From Cuniculiplasma sp052315315 (GTDB lineage Archaea; Thermoplasmatota; Thermoplasmata; Thermoplasmatales; Thermoplasmataceae): a stretch of DNA of 64,000 nucleotides. The notes below the pieces were generated by a model. That model ran no database searches and was not told the DNA's origin. It saw nothing but the letters and a program-made list of their open reading frames with translations. This document shows positions 1 to 8,235 of this stretch, piece by piece; position 1 is the stretch's first letter; every line of letters starts with the position of its first letter. The position numbers were made by a program, and so were the translations under genes. Location of the stretch: positions 40,949 to 104,948 of the forward strand of contig JBLSDE010000001.1 of assembly GCA_052315315.1 (NCBI GenBank), given 5' to 3'.

Positions 1-4
1 CTAC

Positions 5-18
5 CATTTCATCACCTC
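5..18 (-). promoter_or_regulatory. Ribosome site and start codon of the next gene, off the left edge
   Basis: On the minus strand a GAGGTGAT Shine-Dalgarno box (11-18) is followed three bases later by ATG (5-7). The box overlaps the stop codon of the SQR-like gene (17-19), so the next gene is probably translated in the same operon. Only its first two codons are inside the window, so its identity cannot be given. An alternative ATG at 10-12 stops after three codons. Confidence 0.5.
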
Positions 19-1159
19 AGATAAATCCCATAGCATAAGTGCCAAAGAATGATTCCTGTGAGTATAAACCTACAAGATAATCTGTCCTACTGGCTCTTCC
101 CTCTATAACCTTGCCTTCCATGTCTACAAGCAAATCGGATGCTGATTCCCTGCCCTTTATCAAGACTATGTCATATTTATAGGAGTAAACATCTGGCTCA
201 GGATATCCTGAGACCTCATGAGCTATTCTTGCAGATATGAAGTCGGCCTGTGTGCGATTTAATTTCCAGTAATTTGTGAAGTTCTTACCTGCAAAGCCCA
301 TCACATAAATGTTTTCAAAACCCTTAAGTGTTAGGTCTTTGATGTTAACTTCTATATTTCCACTGTCTGCCTTTGGAAATGAAGATTTATCAATGTATGG
401 GTAATATGAAGAAGGTGAAAAAATTACCGGGATATCGTATTTAATGGTTTTACCATCTTTAGATTGAAGTTCCTTATTTTTTACATTAATTGCTGAAAGA
501 TCAAAGTTTTTAACCATGTTAATACCCAGTGATTTCAATGTGTTTTCGATTATGCTATCCATCTCGTTCATACCGGTAGGAGAATCTCCTCCAAAGGCGC
601 AGGTGATCTTTATATCTTTGCCTAGCTCCTTTGAATCAAAGTATGTGAACATGTTAACAGCGAGATTAACAGAATTTAGAGGGCTATATTTAGAAGTGGC
701 ATCGTGATATATCACAATCTCTCCCTTTTTGAAATTAGCTAGATCCTCTTTTAATTGAAGTGAACCTTGAATTGTCTCAATGCTTCTTGCATCTTCATTG
801 TAGCCAACTATTTTAGATGTATCGGGAAATGCGTAATCAGCCAATATCAGGTAGTCGTATCTTATTAGCCTACCATTTTTGGTGTTAATATTATTGTCCT
901 TTAAATTTATGGTCACAGGTTCGTCGCTGATGAATTTAACACTCATCCTTAAAACAGATTCCATACTCCTTATGGACGAACTTTGATCTATTAATGAAAC
1001 CGGGATGAAAGGATTAGAATCTGTAAATTCAACTCTTTTGTTTTTTCCAAGGATAATTACTTCCACGTCCCCTTTCTTAGCCCTTTGTACAATCTTGTTT
1101 GCAACCATTACGGCTGCCTCATTATCTCCCAATACAACTATCCTGTCAGCAATTTTCAA
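17..1159 (-). CDS. SQR-like FAD/NAD(P)-binding oxidoreductase
   Basis: 380-residue protein resembling the sulfide:quinone oxidoreductase/NADH dehydrogenase flavoprotein fold: an N-terminal beta-alpha-beta unit, a central Rossmann-like region, and a C-terminal segment near residues 285-310 that resembles the FAD-closing part of the family (IYVMGFAG). The first nucleotide-binding loop reads VLGDNEAA instead of GxGxxG, and only one cysteine is visible (about residue 188), so the disulfide chemistry of true SQR is doubtful. The start is TTG at 1157-1159, preceded by GAGGTG seven to eight bases upstream. It probably shares an operon with a gene beginning at the left edge. Function is inferred from fold only; a sulfide or quinone substrate is not proven. 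Confidence 0.6.
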   Translation of the reverse strand: MKIADRIVVLGDNEAAVMVANKIVQRAKKGDVEVIILGKNKRVEFTDSNPFIPVSLIDQSSSIRSMESVLRMSVKFISDEPVTINLKDNNINTKNGRLIRYDYLILADYAFPDTSKIVGYNEDARSIETIQGSLQLKEDLANFKKGEIVIYHDATSKYSPLNSVNLAVNMFTYFDSKELGKDIKITCAFGGDSPTGMNEMDSIIENTLKSLGINMVKNFDLSAINVKNKELQSKDGKTIKYDIPVIFSPSSYYPYIDKSSFPKADSGNIEVNIKDLTLKGFENIYVMGFAGKNFTNYWKLNRTQADFISARIAHEVSGYPEPDVYSYKYDIVLIKGRESASDLLVDMEGKVIEGRASRTDYLVGLYSQESFFGTYAMGFI

Positions 1160-1347
1160 TTAAACACCTCTTTTTTTATCTGGAAATACTTACGGAAATT
1201 ATTTCTTTGTATTATAATTTTTACAAAAATCATGTGCATTGGCATTTATCCATAATGGCTAACATTTGGTTTTTTGGAAAGTTAAAAATATACTCCATCT
1301 GAATTTAGTGCCAATATTAATTATGAATGATTTCCATTCGATGAACA

Positions 1348-2043
1348 ATGATATATGGTCTTAAACTTCATGGAAATGTCGATGAAAAGTTGCAAAATTA
1401 TCTGATAAGTAAATTGGATTTTTGTGAAAGGAATGAAAAAATCAAGGCAGTACTTATAGATGTAAATTCAGGAGGAGGCAGTGCATCTGCATCGGAAATG
1501 ATCTATAATCGTGTAGAGCGGATATCAGGAAAGAAACCAATATATAGTATGGTAACTGGAATGGCGGCTTCAGGAGCTTATATGATAATTTGTCCCTCCA
1601 AAAAAATTTTTTCAATAAAAACTGGGATTATAGGCTCTATAGGTGTTTATTCAATAATGCCAGATTTTAGCGAGCTTCTCAATAAGTTAGGGATAAAAAT
1701 AAGGCAGGAGAGACTAGGAATTCATAAGAATGCATACAATCCCTTTGAAACACCTGATGAAGAAGCAAGCCAAGAGCAAAAGAAGATAATTGAGGGGATA
1801 TACAATATATTTCTCCGAGCAGTTAAAAAAAATAGGAAATTGAAAGAAGAACAGGTTTCATCTATAAGTAAGAGTGATGTGTATTTGTCTGAGACAGCAA
1901 AGGAGATGGGCCTAATAGATGTGGTGTGCAGCTATGAAGATGCAATTAATCAGATTATGAAAGAAACTGGAGAGGTAAAGAAACCGTATTTTGAGGACCC
2001 AAAAATACCTCTTATCTACAGAATCATAGGAAAATTCATATAA
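1348..2043 (+). CDS. SppA-like S49 family serine peptidase, cytosolic type
   Basis: 231 residues, one S49 protease domain. The oxyanion-type glycine cluster is SGGGSAS (41-47). The likely nucleophile is Ser75 in GMAASGAYM and the general base is Lys127 in GIHKNAYNPFE; this Ser-Lys dyad is typical of signal peptide peptidase A. There is no N-terminal signal or clear membrane anchor, unlike most SppA, although the last 12 residues are hydrophobic. It probably degrades membrane-derived or misfolded peptides. The ATG follows an A+T-rich promoter region without a Shine-Dalgarno site, suggesting a leaderless message. It is a monocistronic gene between a minus-strand flavoprotein gene and rpoL. Confidence 0.8.
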   Translation: MIYGLKLHGNVDEKLQNYLISKLDFCERNEKIKAVLIDVNSGGGSASASEMIYNRVERISGKKPIYSMVTGMAASGAYMIICPSKKIFSIKTGIIGSIGVYSIMPDFSELLNKLGIKIRQERLGIHKNAYNPFETPDEEASQEQKKIIEGIYNIFLRAVKKNRKLKEEQVSSISKSDVYLSETAKEMGLIDVVCSYEDAINQIMKETGEVKKPYFEDPKIPLIYRIIGKFI

Positions 2044-2125
2044 ATCCTTTCCAAAAAATACAATAAGGTATAAAAGGACTATTTAAATCCCTTTAAATCG
2101 TAAACGGCATGCTAATTTTTAATAA

Positions 2126-2467
2126 ATGGTTTTCAATTACCATATGATGGATAGCAAGATCAATATTGTGGACAAACAAAAAGATTCAATTACATTTGAA
2201 ATAATGAATTACGACAATACCCTACTCAGACCTCTTGTAGAGGAGATACAAAAGGATGAACAGGTCACTGAGTCAAGATACTTTATTAAACACCCTGTGA
2301 TAGATAATCCAAGGGTTTATGTCAGGGTTAAGTCAGGAAAACCTCAAGCTGCAGTTAAAAGGTCTATAAAGAGACTTAGCAAGGTTTTCGAAACTCTGTC
2401 CAGTGAACTGAATAAAGAACTTAAAAAAATAGATGAAGATAACGTGATGGAAGCAAAGCAAAACTAA
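2126..2467 (+). CDS. rpoL: DNA-directed RNA polymerase subunit L (Rpo11)
   Basis: 113 residues, related to archaeal Rpo11 and eukaryotic RPB11/RPC19. The dimerisation-fold motif DNTLLRPLVEEIQ and the segment with HPVIDNPRVYVRV are diagnostic. It pairs with subunit D in the polymerase assembly platform. A TTTAAAT box at 2091-2097 lies about 30 bases before this ATG, suggesting a leaderless message. Alternative ATGs at 2144 and 2147 would give a shorter N-terminus closer to family length. The tRNA methyltransferase gene follows after 15 bases and is probably co-transcribed. Confidence 0.9.
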   Translation: MVFNYHMMDSKINIVDKQKDSITFEIMNYDNTLLRPLVEEIQKDEQVTESRYFIKHPVIDNPRVYVRVKSGKPQAAVKRSIKRLSKVFETLSSELNKELKKIDEDNVMEAKQN

Positions 2468-2482
2468 GAGCAAAAGATAGTT

Positions 2483-3448
2483 TTGGTTGAAAAATTTTTA
2501 GTTGAACAGTATGGTGGAATTTCTCAATTCTCCTTGGAGGATATAAATTCCACAATAAATTTGAGTGGCAGGGGTTATTATCAGGGCATAGGGGATGATC
2601 TCTTTTTAGTGGAAACAGATGAAGAGACTATTAAGAATCTGGCCTTTTTAAAGAGATATTCCTATCACATAGGAACTGTGGAAAACTTGGCGGAGATCAG
2701 GAATCTATCTATCCCTGATGGAAAATTTTATGTCAGAGTCATAGATAAAAAGGATGGCCATGGAACTGCATATGAAAGAATTGCGGGTGAATATCTAAAT
2801 GGAAAAGGACGTATCTCATTCGAAAACCCAGATTTTATCATACATATTTACCACTTTGATTTGTGGTATATAGGCGTACATAAATCACAAATGAAACCAA
2901 ATAATCCAAATGAAAGAAGGGCACCCATGAGACCATATTTTACCCCAGTTTCCATGGACCCTAAATATGCATCATTTCTTGTTAACATGGGGTATTTTCC
3001 TAAAGGAGCAAAACTTCTTGATCCATTTTGCGGAAGCTCTGGAATATTGATTGAGGCTGCATTGAAGGGTTATTCCATAACTGGATTCGACATTGTTAAT
3101 GAGATGGTAGTTGGATCCAGGGTAAATTTAAGGTTCTTTGGGATAAAAGATTTTGATATAAGAAGACAGGATTTTATAAATTATGAACCCACTGAAAAAT
3201 TTGACGGAATAATCACTGATTTTCCCTATGGTAGGAGTTCTAAAGTTACTAAGGAAAGAAAAACCCTCTATGAGTTAGGTGCATTAAAAATGGCCCAGGT
3301 ACTCGGATCAGGTTCAAGAGCCTGCATCGTCACAGATGATGAACAAAATACTGAGTACTTTAAAGAATACTTTATAGTTGATAAGATTTTAAAACAAAGG
3401 ATTCACAGATCACTTACCAGGCATTTCGTCAGGCTGATTAGAAAATGA
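2483..3448 (+). CDS. tRNA (guanine-10-N2) methyltransferase, Trm-G10/Trm11 family
   Basis: 321 residues. The N-terminal half resembles a THUMP RNA-binding region and the C-terminal half is a Rossmann methyltransferase with the SAM motif LLDPFCGSSGILIEAAL (about 178-194). The catalytic motif IV reads TDFPYGRSS where the family normally has DPPYGRS, a Pro to Phe change at the second position. The family dimethylates G10 of tRNA at N2. The start is TTG at 2483; no ATG is available nearby. It follows rpoL by 15 bases. Confidence 0.85.
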   Translation: MVEKFLVEQYGGISQFSLEDINSTINLSGRGYYQGIGDDLFLVETDEETIKNLAFLKRYSYHIGTVENLAEIRNLSIPDGKFYVRVIDKKDGHGTAYERIAGEYLNGKGRISFENPDFIIHIYHFDLWYIGVHKSQMKPNNPNERRAPMRPYFTPVSMDPKYASFLVNMGYFPKGAKLLDPFCGSSGILIEAALKGYSITGFDIVNEMVVGSRVNLRFFGIKDFDIRRQDFINYEPTEKFDGIITDFPYGRSSKVTKERKTLYELGALKMAQVLGSGSRACIVTDDEQNTEYFKEYFIVDKILKQRIHRSLTRHFVRLIRK

Positions 3449-3539
3449 AAAATGTGAGTCGAATGCCCTAAAATACTTGGAAGAATCAGGAATACATTAT
3501 AATAAATTTAGATCGCATGAATAAAAATGTTATTTTTAA

Positions 3540-4121
3540 TTAAAAATCAAAGAAACGTTCAATTATATTTATTACAGTCTCTTGATCCAGTCCATGATCA
3601 AGAGCAACTTTCTCAGGATTCAGTGTTTCAATGTATTCTAACAGAATATCCCTTACAATGTTATCCGGTGTTTGATTAATTACGCTTTTTTTCAGCGCAC
3701 TCACGATTGAATTTTTCTCTTCGATCAGCTTTCTCCTTGTTTCCATCAAACTTTCCATCTTTTGTTCGATCTCCATAAGTGCTTTTAAGGAATCTGTGTC
3801 TTTTTCAGTATTATTTTGTATTCCATTTAATTCATACTTTTTGATATCTATGAAGGACGGAGTATAGTCTATTATTACGCTTGAAAAACCTGTGGGAACG
3901 TAAATTTTTCTCGGAGGACCAAAGCTGTTCTGGTTTTGCTCAGAAAGGAATATCAAATTGGCCTTCTGTAATACTTCAAGTTGTTTGTTTATTGCCTGCT
4001 GAGATACGCCCAAGCTTTTACTTATTTCCAGAGCATATGAAGATTCAAGGAGAAGCCTCCTGAGGATAGCCCTCCTTGTGCTGTTTTCCAGAACCCCCAG
4101 GATATCATCTATGTCGGTCAT
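3540..4121 (-). CDS. ArsR-type winged-helix regulator linked to hsp20
   Basis: 193 residues. An N-terminal ArsR-like winged helix (about 5-75, with STRRAILRRLL and SQQAINKQLEVL recognition-helix region) is followed by a middle region with GPPRKIY and a predicted coiled coil (about 115-150), then a helical tail. This architecture resembles archaeal heat-shock repressors such as Phr of Pyrococcus and HSR1 of Archaeoglobus. The ATG lies one base after the hsp20 stop, so the two genes are translationally coupled. The adjacent operator at 4690-4710 suggests it represses its own operon. The regulatory role is inferred from context. Confidence 0.75.
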   Translation of the reverse strand: MTDIDDILGVLENSTRRAILRRLLLESSYALEISKSLGVSQQAINKQLEVLQKANLIFLSEQNQNSFGPPRKIYVPTGFSSVIIDYTPSFIDIKKYELNGIQNNTEKDTDSLKALMEIEQKMESLMETRRKLIEEKNSIVSALKKSVINQTPDNIVRDILLEYIETLNPEKVALDHGLDQETVINIIERFFDF

Positions 4122-4122
4122 T

Positions 4123-4677
4123 TTATTCTATCTTCACAGATTTTCCGCTTTCTTTCTTGCCCCTTGACAGGTCAACAGTCAAATCAAGTATACCATTGGA
4201 GAATTTAGCCTTGGCAGTTTCTGGCTTTATTGCCTCTCTCATATCTATGCTCTTGTAGTATTTTCTCTGAGAGTTTTGTACACTGATAGTAATATTCTCT
4301 TCTGAAACTTTGAGATCTATGTCCTCTTTGGAAACGCCTGGTAGCTCAAATGTAACGTAAACGTGCTGATCGTCGTAATTGATATCGGTCAATGGTTCCC
4401 TTGCTACTGTGTCCTGCTGTGATCCAATTGCCGGTCTCGTAGGCACATTTCCAAATTCTTGGAAATTAGGCTTGCCATCAGGGCCTATCTTATAAGTGAA
4501 ACCATATATGAAAGGCCCATATTGACCGACCTGATTTGTTTCACTCTCTTTGAGCATTCTTTCCATTATCTTTCTAAACCTCTCGTTAATCCTCTCAAAG
4601 TCAAACCCAAAGTCATCAAACATTGAGTCAAATATGTCATCATCCCAGTCATCATCTCTCTTTCTTCTTATTACCAT
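4123..4677 (-). CDS. hsp20: Small heat shock protein, Hsp20/alpha-crystallin family
   Basis: About 184 residues: an acidic N-terminal arm (DDDWDDDIFD), a Gly/Pro-containing middle, and a C-terminal alpha-crystallin domain (about 95-184) with FELPGVSKEDIDLKV and the conserved strand FSNGILDLTVDL. It is an ATP-independent holdase that keeps unfolding proteins soluble. Of two in-frame ATGs, 4677 lies five bases after GAGGTGA, whereas 4686 abuts the box, so 4677 is preferred. It heads a two-gene operon with an ArsR-type regulator. The promoter has a TATA box and an overlapping perfect palindrome, suggesting heat-responsive repression. Confidence 0.9.
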   Translation of the reverse strand: MVIRRKRDDDWDDDIFDSMFDDFGFDFERINERFRKIMERMLKESETNQVGQYGPFIYGFTYKIGPDGKPNFQEFGNVPTRPAIGSQQDTVAREPLTDINYDDQHVYVTFELPGVSKEDIDLKVSEENITISVQNSQRKYYKSIDMREAIKPETAKAKFSNGILDLTVDLSRGKKESGKSVKIE

Positions 4678-4689
4678 TTCATTCACCTC

Positions 4690-4710
4690 TTGTCAACTAT
4701 TTGTTGACAA
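4690..4710. promoter_or_regulatory. Operator palindrome of the hsp20 operon
   Basis: Perfect inverted repeat TTGTCAAC-N5-GTTGACAA. It lies 12 bases before the preferred hsp20 ATG and just downstream of the minus-strand TATA box at 4729-4736. The predicted transcription start (about 4706) falls inside it. This is the place where Phr-type repressors block RNA polymerase recruitment. The cognate regulator is probably the ArsR-type protein encoded in the same operon. Confidence 0.7.
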
Positions 4711-4728
4711 CTACATATTACTTATAGG

Positions 4729-4736
4729 TATAAAAA
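4729..4736 (-). promoter_or_regulatory. TATA box of hsp20
   Basis: Minus-strand TTTTTATA, preceded by an A+G-rich stretch consistent with a BRE. It is about 26 bases upstream of the predicted start within the operator palindrome. Confidence 0.55.
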
Positions 4737-4864
4737 TCTTTCTCCATAAGAGACTTCAATACCCCAAGCAGTTCAGTAAATTAGAGAAACGGATTTAACC
4801 GAAAAATATTGGGTTAATACCCACAAATTTTTTAAGATAAGAGATCAAAAATGTAACTTTAAAA

Positions 4865-6427
4865 TCATATTATTCTAGGGACAATTATCTCCAGCATCAG
4901 CATAAAAAATACCATAAACGAAACCAGAGAAAGTACCTTAGCTATGTTTTCCTCTTTGCTGAAATATGAAAGCCTCCTATGTCTTCCTGCTATGATCAGA
5001 GTATCCCTGAAGAATTGAGCTCCATCAAAAATGGCCAAGGGTAAGGCATTAGTAATGGCTAGAAGTATGTTTACCCAGTAAAACCAATATGCCATATTAA
5101 CAATCGGCCAAAAGATTGCGCCCCCAAGTGGAACTGTAAATAGAGCGGTAAAAGAAGCAGGAATCGGACTTAATCCCTCCAGGGGAAGAGCAATTGTCTG
5201 TATTATACCTGTAAATCCCCCTGTGAAGGCGGTGCTTCCGAATACGATTGACTTGAGGTATGATATTGGAATCAACCCTAAACCTGCGTAAGTGGTTGTG
5301 ACACCTATGAAACTCTCATTTTTCTGTGTTGAATTGGCAAGACTTGGATAGTACGTGCTGTAAAAACTATATGTTGAAACTGTTTTGAAATGATAGACAT
5401 TGGTTACACCCTTAAAATGGCCGTTGGAATAGTTGAAACTCTCTGTTACCATTGATATATTTGTTCCTGGTTTTATTGAATTAAGAACATCGTTTATAAT
5501 AAGCTCGTTGTAAGCAGTCTTGTTGTCAATTGAAATTATAAAACTTCCTGCGTTAACTCCAGCCTTCTGGGCAGGAAAACCATTTATGAGAGAATCAATT
5601 TCAACTCCAGCTGGTGCCATATAATCGTGAAATTCCTTGCCATTGTATACGGTCATCTTATACTCCATCCCTGGTTCAAGATAAGATGAAATAGTAAGAT
5701 TATTAACTGAATTCCCAGTTACGTTTCCAAATGAGATCAGCTCCTTACCACTTATATTGAGATTCTTCATTGTTGAATTTCCTACGATTTCATCGATGTA
5801 TGATCCTGGCATTGCTTGAACTGCTGCATGTGACAGGACTAGAGAGGTCATCAGGAAGGCAAACACCGCGATAACCAAGTTCACAGCAATTCCAGCTGCA
5901 ACTATTCTTCTTCTCACCACAGGGTCCGCATCCGTGATCTCCTTTTCGTCCGGCTCAACAAAGGCTCCGATTGGTACAATAAAAAACATTACTCCAACAG
6001 AATTCACCTTGATTCCATGTTTCCTTGCAACAATTCCGTGAAACATTTCGTGAATTACAATTGAAAATGCAAATGCAACCAGACCATAAGTGATTGGTAT
6101 GTCAGGATTTATTCCTGGGAGGGCCAGATATTCATTAAGTGGCACAACGGCTCTTACTGTGAAGGAAAGAGCGGTTCCATATATCAGCAACGCGAGTCCT
6201 GAAATTAACAGGAAATAAACAAGAACAATTGAGAAACGAGAGAATAATTTTGACTGAGAAAGACTGGAAATTCTATCCAAAATACGTCTATTTTTTGTTA
6301 CTTTAACGAGTAGTATAATGCCTCCAAGGGTCTGGAAGTGTTTGCTTGATTTGATATATGGACGAGCCAGAATCATGCCAATTATCCATAAAATTATGAC
6401 CAAAATTGCAATTTCGATATACGACAT
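4865..6427 (-). CDS. Membrane-embedded zinc metalloprotease with PDZ domain (site-2 protease, M50)
   Basis: 520 residues with several membrane segments. The zinc-binding motif HEMFH is at 126-130 inside a hydrophobic helix, and the second metal-site motif appears as IFDG near residue 470 (family consensus LDG). The extracytoplasmic middle holds a PDZ-like segment around 280-300 (INGFPAQKAGVNAGSFIISI). Enzymes of this family cut within membranes, releasing regulators or clearing signal remnants. The gene stands alone on the minus strand, divergent from fbp. The active-site residues are intact, so it is probably functional. Confidence 0.88.
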   Translation of the reverse strand: MSYIEIAILVIILWIIGMILARPYIKSSKHFQTLGGIILLVKVTKNRRILDRISSLSQSKLFSRFSIVLVYFLLISGLALLIYGTALSFTVRAVVPLNEYLALPGINPDIPITYGLVAFAFSIVIHEMFHGIVARKHGIKVNSVGVMFFIVPIGAFVEPDEKEITDADPVVRRRIVAAGIAVNLVIAVFAFLMTSLVLSHAAVQAMPGSYIDEIVGNSTMKNLNISGKELISFGNVTGNSVNNLTISSYLEPGMEYKMTVYNGKEFHDYMAPAGVEIDSLINGFPAQKAGVNAGSFIISIDNKTAYNELIINDVLNSIKPGTNISMVTESFNYSNGHFKGVTNVYHFKTVSTYSFYSTYYPSLANSTQKNESFIGVTTTYAGLGLIPISYLKSIVFGSTAFTGGFTGIIQTIALPLEGLSPIPASFTALFTVPLGGAIFWPIVNMAYWFYWVNILLAITNALPLAIFDGAQFFRDTLIIAGRHRRLSYFSKEENIAKVLSLVSFMVFFMLMLEIIVPRII

Positions 6428-6530
6428 CCTTCATCCATTCCATTAATGGCATGGGAATCAGTATTAAATTACTTTTCATAAAAAAATTTGCTAAGTTGTA
6501 ATTTTGATTCTTCTTTTTACATTCCGAACC

Positions 6531-6541
6531 CTTTTAATATA
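6531..6541 (+). promoter_or_regulatory. TATA box of the fbp transcription unit
   Basis: Sequence CTTTTAATATA is centred about 24 bases before the two adjacent ATG codons at 6559 and 6562, consistent with a leaderless message for fbp. Confidence 0.5.
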
Positions 6542-6558
6542 TCTTCTGCATTGATATA

Positions 6559-7719
6559 ATGATGAAGACTACCTTAAGTCATATAAAAGCAGATATAGGA
6601 AGTTTACCGGGACATACAACCGTACACCCGGACGTTGAAAATACTGTTAGAAAACATATAAATGAACACGGGAAAGGGATAATTTGGGACAGTTTTGTAG
6701 GTCATATAGGAGACGATATTCAGATAACCATGGCTCACGGGAATGGCGTTAATGCATCAGAGGTACACAAACTTGCATGGGACGCATTCAAAGCTGGAAC
6801 TGAAGTTGCAAAGAACCTAGGTCTTTATGGAGCTGGACAGGACCTTTTAAAGGATTCATTTTCCGGGAATATAAAGGGCATGGGGCCCGGTGTGGCTGAA
6901 ATGGAGATTACCCCAAGAAAAAGTGAACCATTCATAGTTTTCATGATGGATAAAACCGAACCTGGAGCTTTTAACTATCCAATCTTCAGAATCTTTGCCG
7001 ATCCTTTTAACACACCAGGCTTGGTCATAGATAATAATATGCATTCTGGTTTCCGATTCGAGATATGGGACATTGTTAAGGCAAAGTCAATTTTTCTTGA
7101 CGCCCCTGAGGAGATGTATGACATTATTTCCTTAATCGGAACTAAGGGCAGATACGTTATAAAGAGAGTATTTACGAAAGAGAACCACGAGAAATTGCCC
7201 AATGAAAATGTAGCAGTTATCACTACTGATAAGTTATCCTTCATAGCAGGAGAATATGTGGGAAAGGATGATCCAGCTGGGATAGTCAGGATACAGTCTG
7301 GGTTACCTGCTTCAGGGGAAGTTATGGAAGCCTTTACACACCCATATCTAGTATCTGGCTGGATGAGAGGATCTTTTAATGGCCCATTGATGCCTGTTGG
7401 AATGAATCAGTCAAAAATGGTTAGGTTTGACGGTCCTCCAAAAGTCGTGGGACTTGGCTTTGTTTACAAAGATAAAAAACTGGTCGGACCGATTGACATG
7501 TTTGACGATCCTGCATATGATAATGCCAGAGCCAAGGCAAACGATATCGCCGATTATATAAGAAGGATGGGACCCTTCGAACCACATCGTCTTCCAGAAG
7601 AGGATATGGAATACACAACTCTTCCCAAGGTACTTGAGAAACTTGAAGGTAGATTCAAGGACATCGAAGGCCAGGACAAAAAAGGTGAAATACACGAATC
7701 TACTCTTGACATGGACTAA
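6559..7719 (+). CDS. fbp: Fructose 1,6-bisphosphate aldolase/phosphatase (bifunctional)
   Basis: 386 residues matching the archaeal FBP aldolase/phosphatase family, which condenses triose phosphates and dephosphorylates the product to fructose 6-phosphate in gluconeogenesis. Diagnostic features are the N-terminal IGSLPGH (14-20), the metal-site segment VGHIGDDIQITMAHGNG, and GYVGKDDPAGIV containing the lysine region used for Schiff-base chemistry. Full length for the family. Two start codons lie in tandem (6559, 6562) about 24 bases after a TATA box. It is followed by the dCMP deaminase gene after nine bases and is probably co-transcribed with it. Its one-way activity supports a gluconeogenic lifestyle. 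Confidence 0.93.
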   Translation: MMKTTLSHIKADIGSLPGHTTVHPDVENTVRKHINEHGKGIIWDSFVGHIGDDIQITMAHGNGVNASEVHKLAWDAFKAGTEVAKNLGLYGAGQDLLKDSFSGNIKGMGPGVAEMEITPRKSEPFIVFMMDKTEPGAFNYPIFRIFADPFNTPGLVIDNNMHSGFRFEIWDIVKAKSIFLDAPEEMYDIISLIGTKGRYVIKRVFTKENHEKLPNENVAVITTDKLSFIAGEYVGKDDPAGIVRIQSGLPASGEVMEAFTHPYLVSGWMRGSFNGPLMPVGMNQSKMVRFDGPPKVVGLGFVYKDKKLVGPIDMFDDPAYDNARAKANDIADYIRRMGPFEPHRLPEEDMEYTTLPKVLEKLEGRFKDIEGQDKKGEIHESTLDMD

Positions 7720-7728
7720 GAAGACAAA

Positions 7729-8229
7729 ATGAGTAGACAACCTGACTGGGATCAATATTTTATGGGGATGGCCCATCTGGCCTCCCTCAGATCTAATTGC
7801 GTAAGAAGAAGCGTTGGAGCAGTAATTGTTAAAGACAAAAATGTTCTTGCAACTGGTTACAATGGTCCTCCAAGCGGAGCTCAACATTGCGACGTAGTGA
7901 GCTGTATCAGAATAGATATGAATATTCCTTCTGGAGAACGACATGAACTTTGCAGAGGTCTTCACGCAGAACAGAATGCCATTATCCAGGCTGCTGTTCA
8001 CGGAGTGAGCATAAAGGATTCCGTTATTTATACAACGACTCACCCCTGTGTTGTTTGTGCGAAGATGATCATAAATGCTCAAATACGTGAAATTATTTAT
8101 GCTGATGGTTACCCTGACGAGCTGTCTCAACTGATGCTGTTGGAGAGTACAGTTAAGACAAGAGAGTTCAAGATGACGAGAGAAGATCTGATTGAACTGC
8201 TTAAGATCGGGTCTGACCTTAGGCAGTGA
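7729..8229 (+). CDS. Zinc-dependent (deoxy)cytidylate deaminase
   Basis: 166 residues of the cytidine/dCMP deaminase superfamily. Zinc ligands are His79 with catalytic Glu81 (HAEQNAI) and Cys107/Cys110 (THPCVVCAKM). The ComEB-type features RSVGAVIV and TGYNGPPSG support dCMP deaminase, which makes dUMP for thymidylate synthesis. It lies nine bases after fbp and six bases before dedA, in one likely transcription unit. Confidence 0.85.
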   Translation: MSRQPDWDQYFMGMAHLASLRSNCVRRSVGAVIVKDKNVLATGYNGPPSGAQHCDVVSCIRIDMNIPSGERHELCRGLHAEQNAIIQAAVHGVSIKDSVIYTTTHPCVVCAKMIINAQIREIIYADGYPDELSQLMLLESTVKTREFKMTREDLIELLKIGSDLRQ

Positions 8230-8235
8230 TCCTTA

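Noticed and set aside
559..707. Plus-strand open frame in the SQR-like gene and many similar shadow frames
   Set aside because: They lie antisense or out of frame to genes with recognisable motifs and have no independent start signals.
7411..8130. Long minus-strand open frame (239 codons)
   Set aside because: It runs antisense to fbp and the dCMP deaminase gene, which both have clear family motifs; its translation has no protein-like character.
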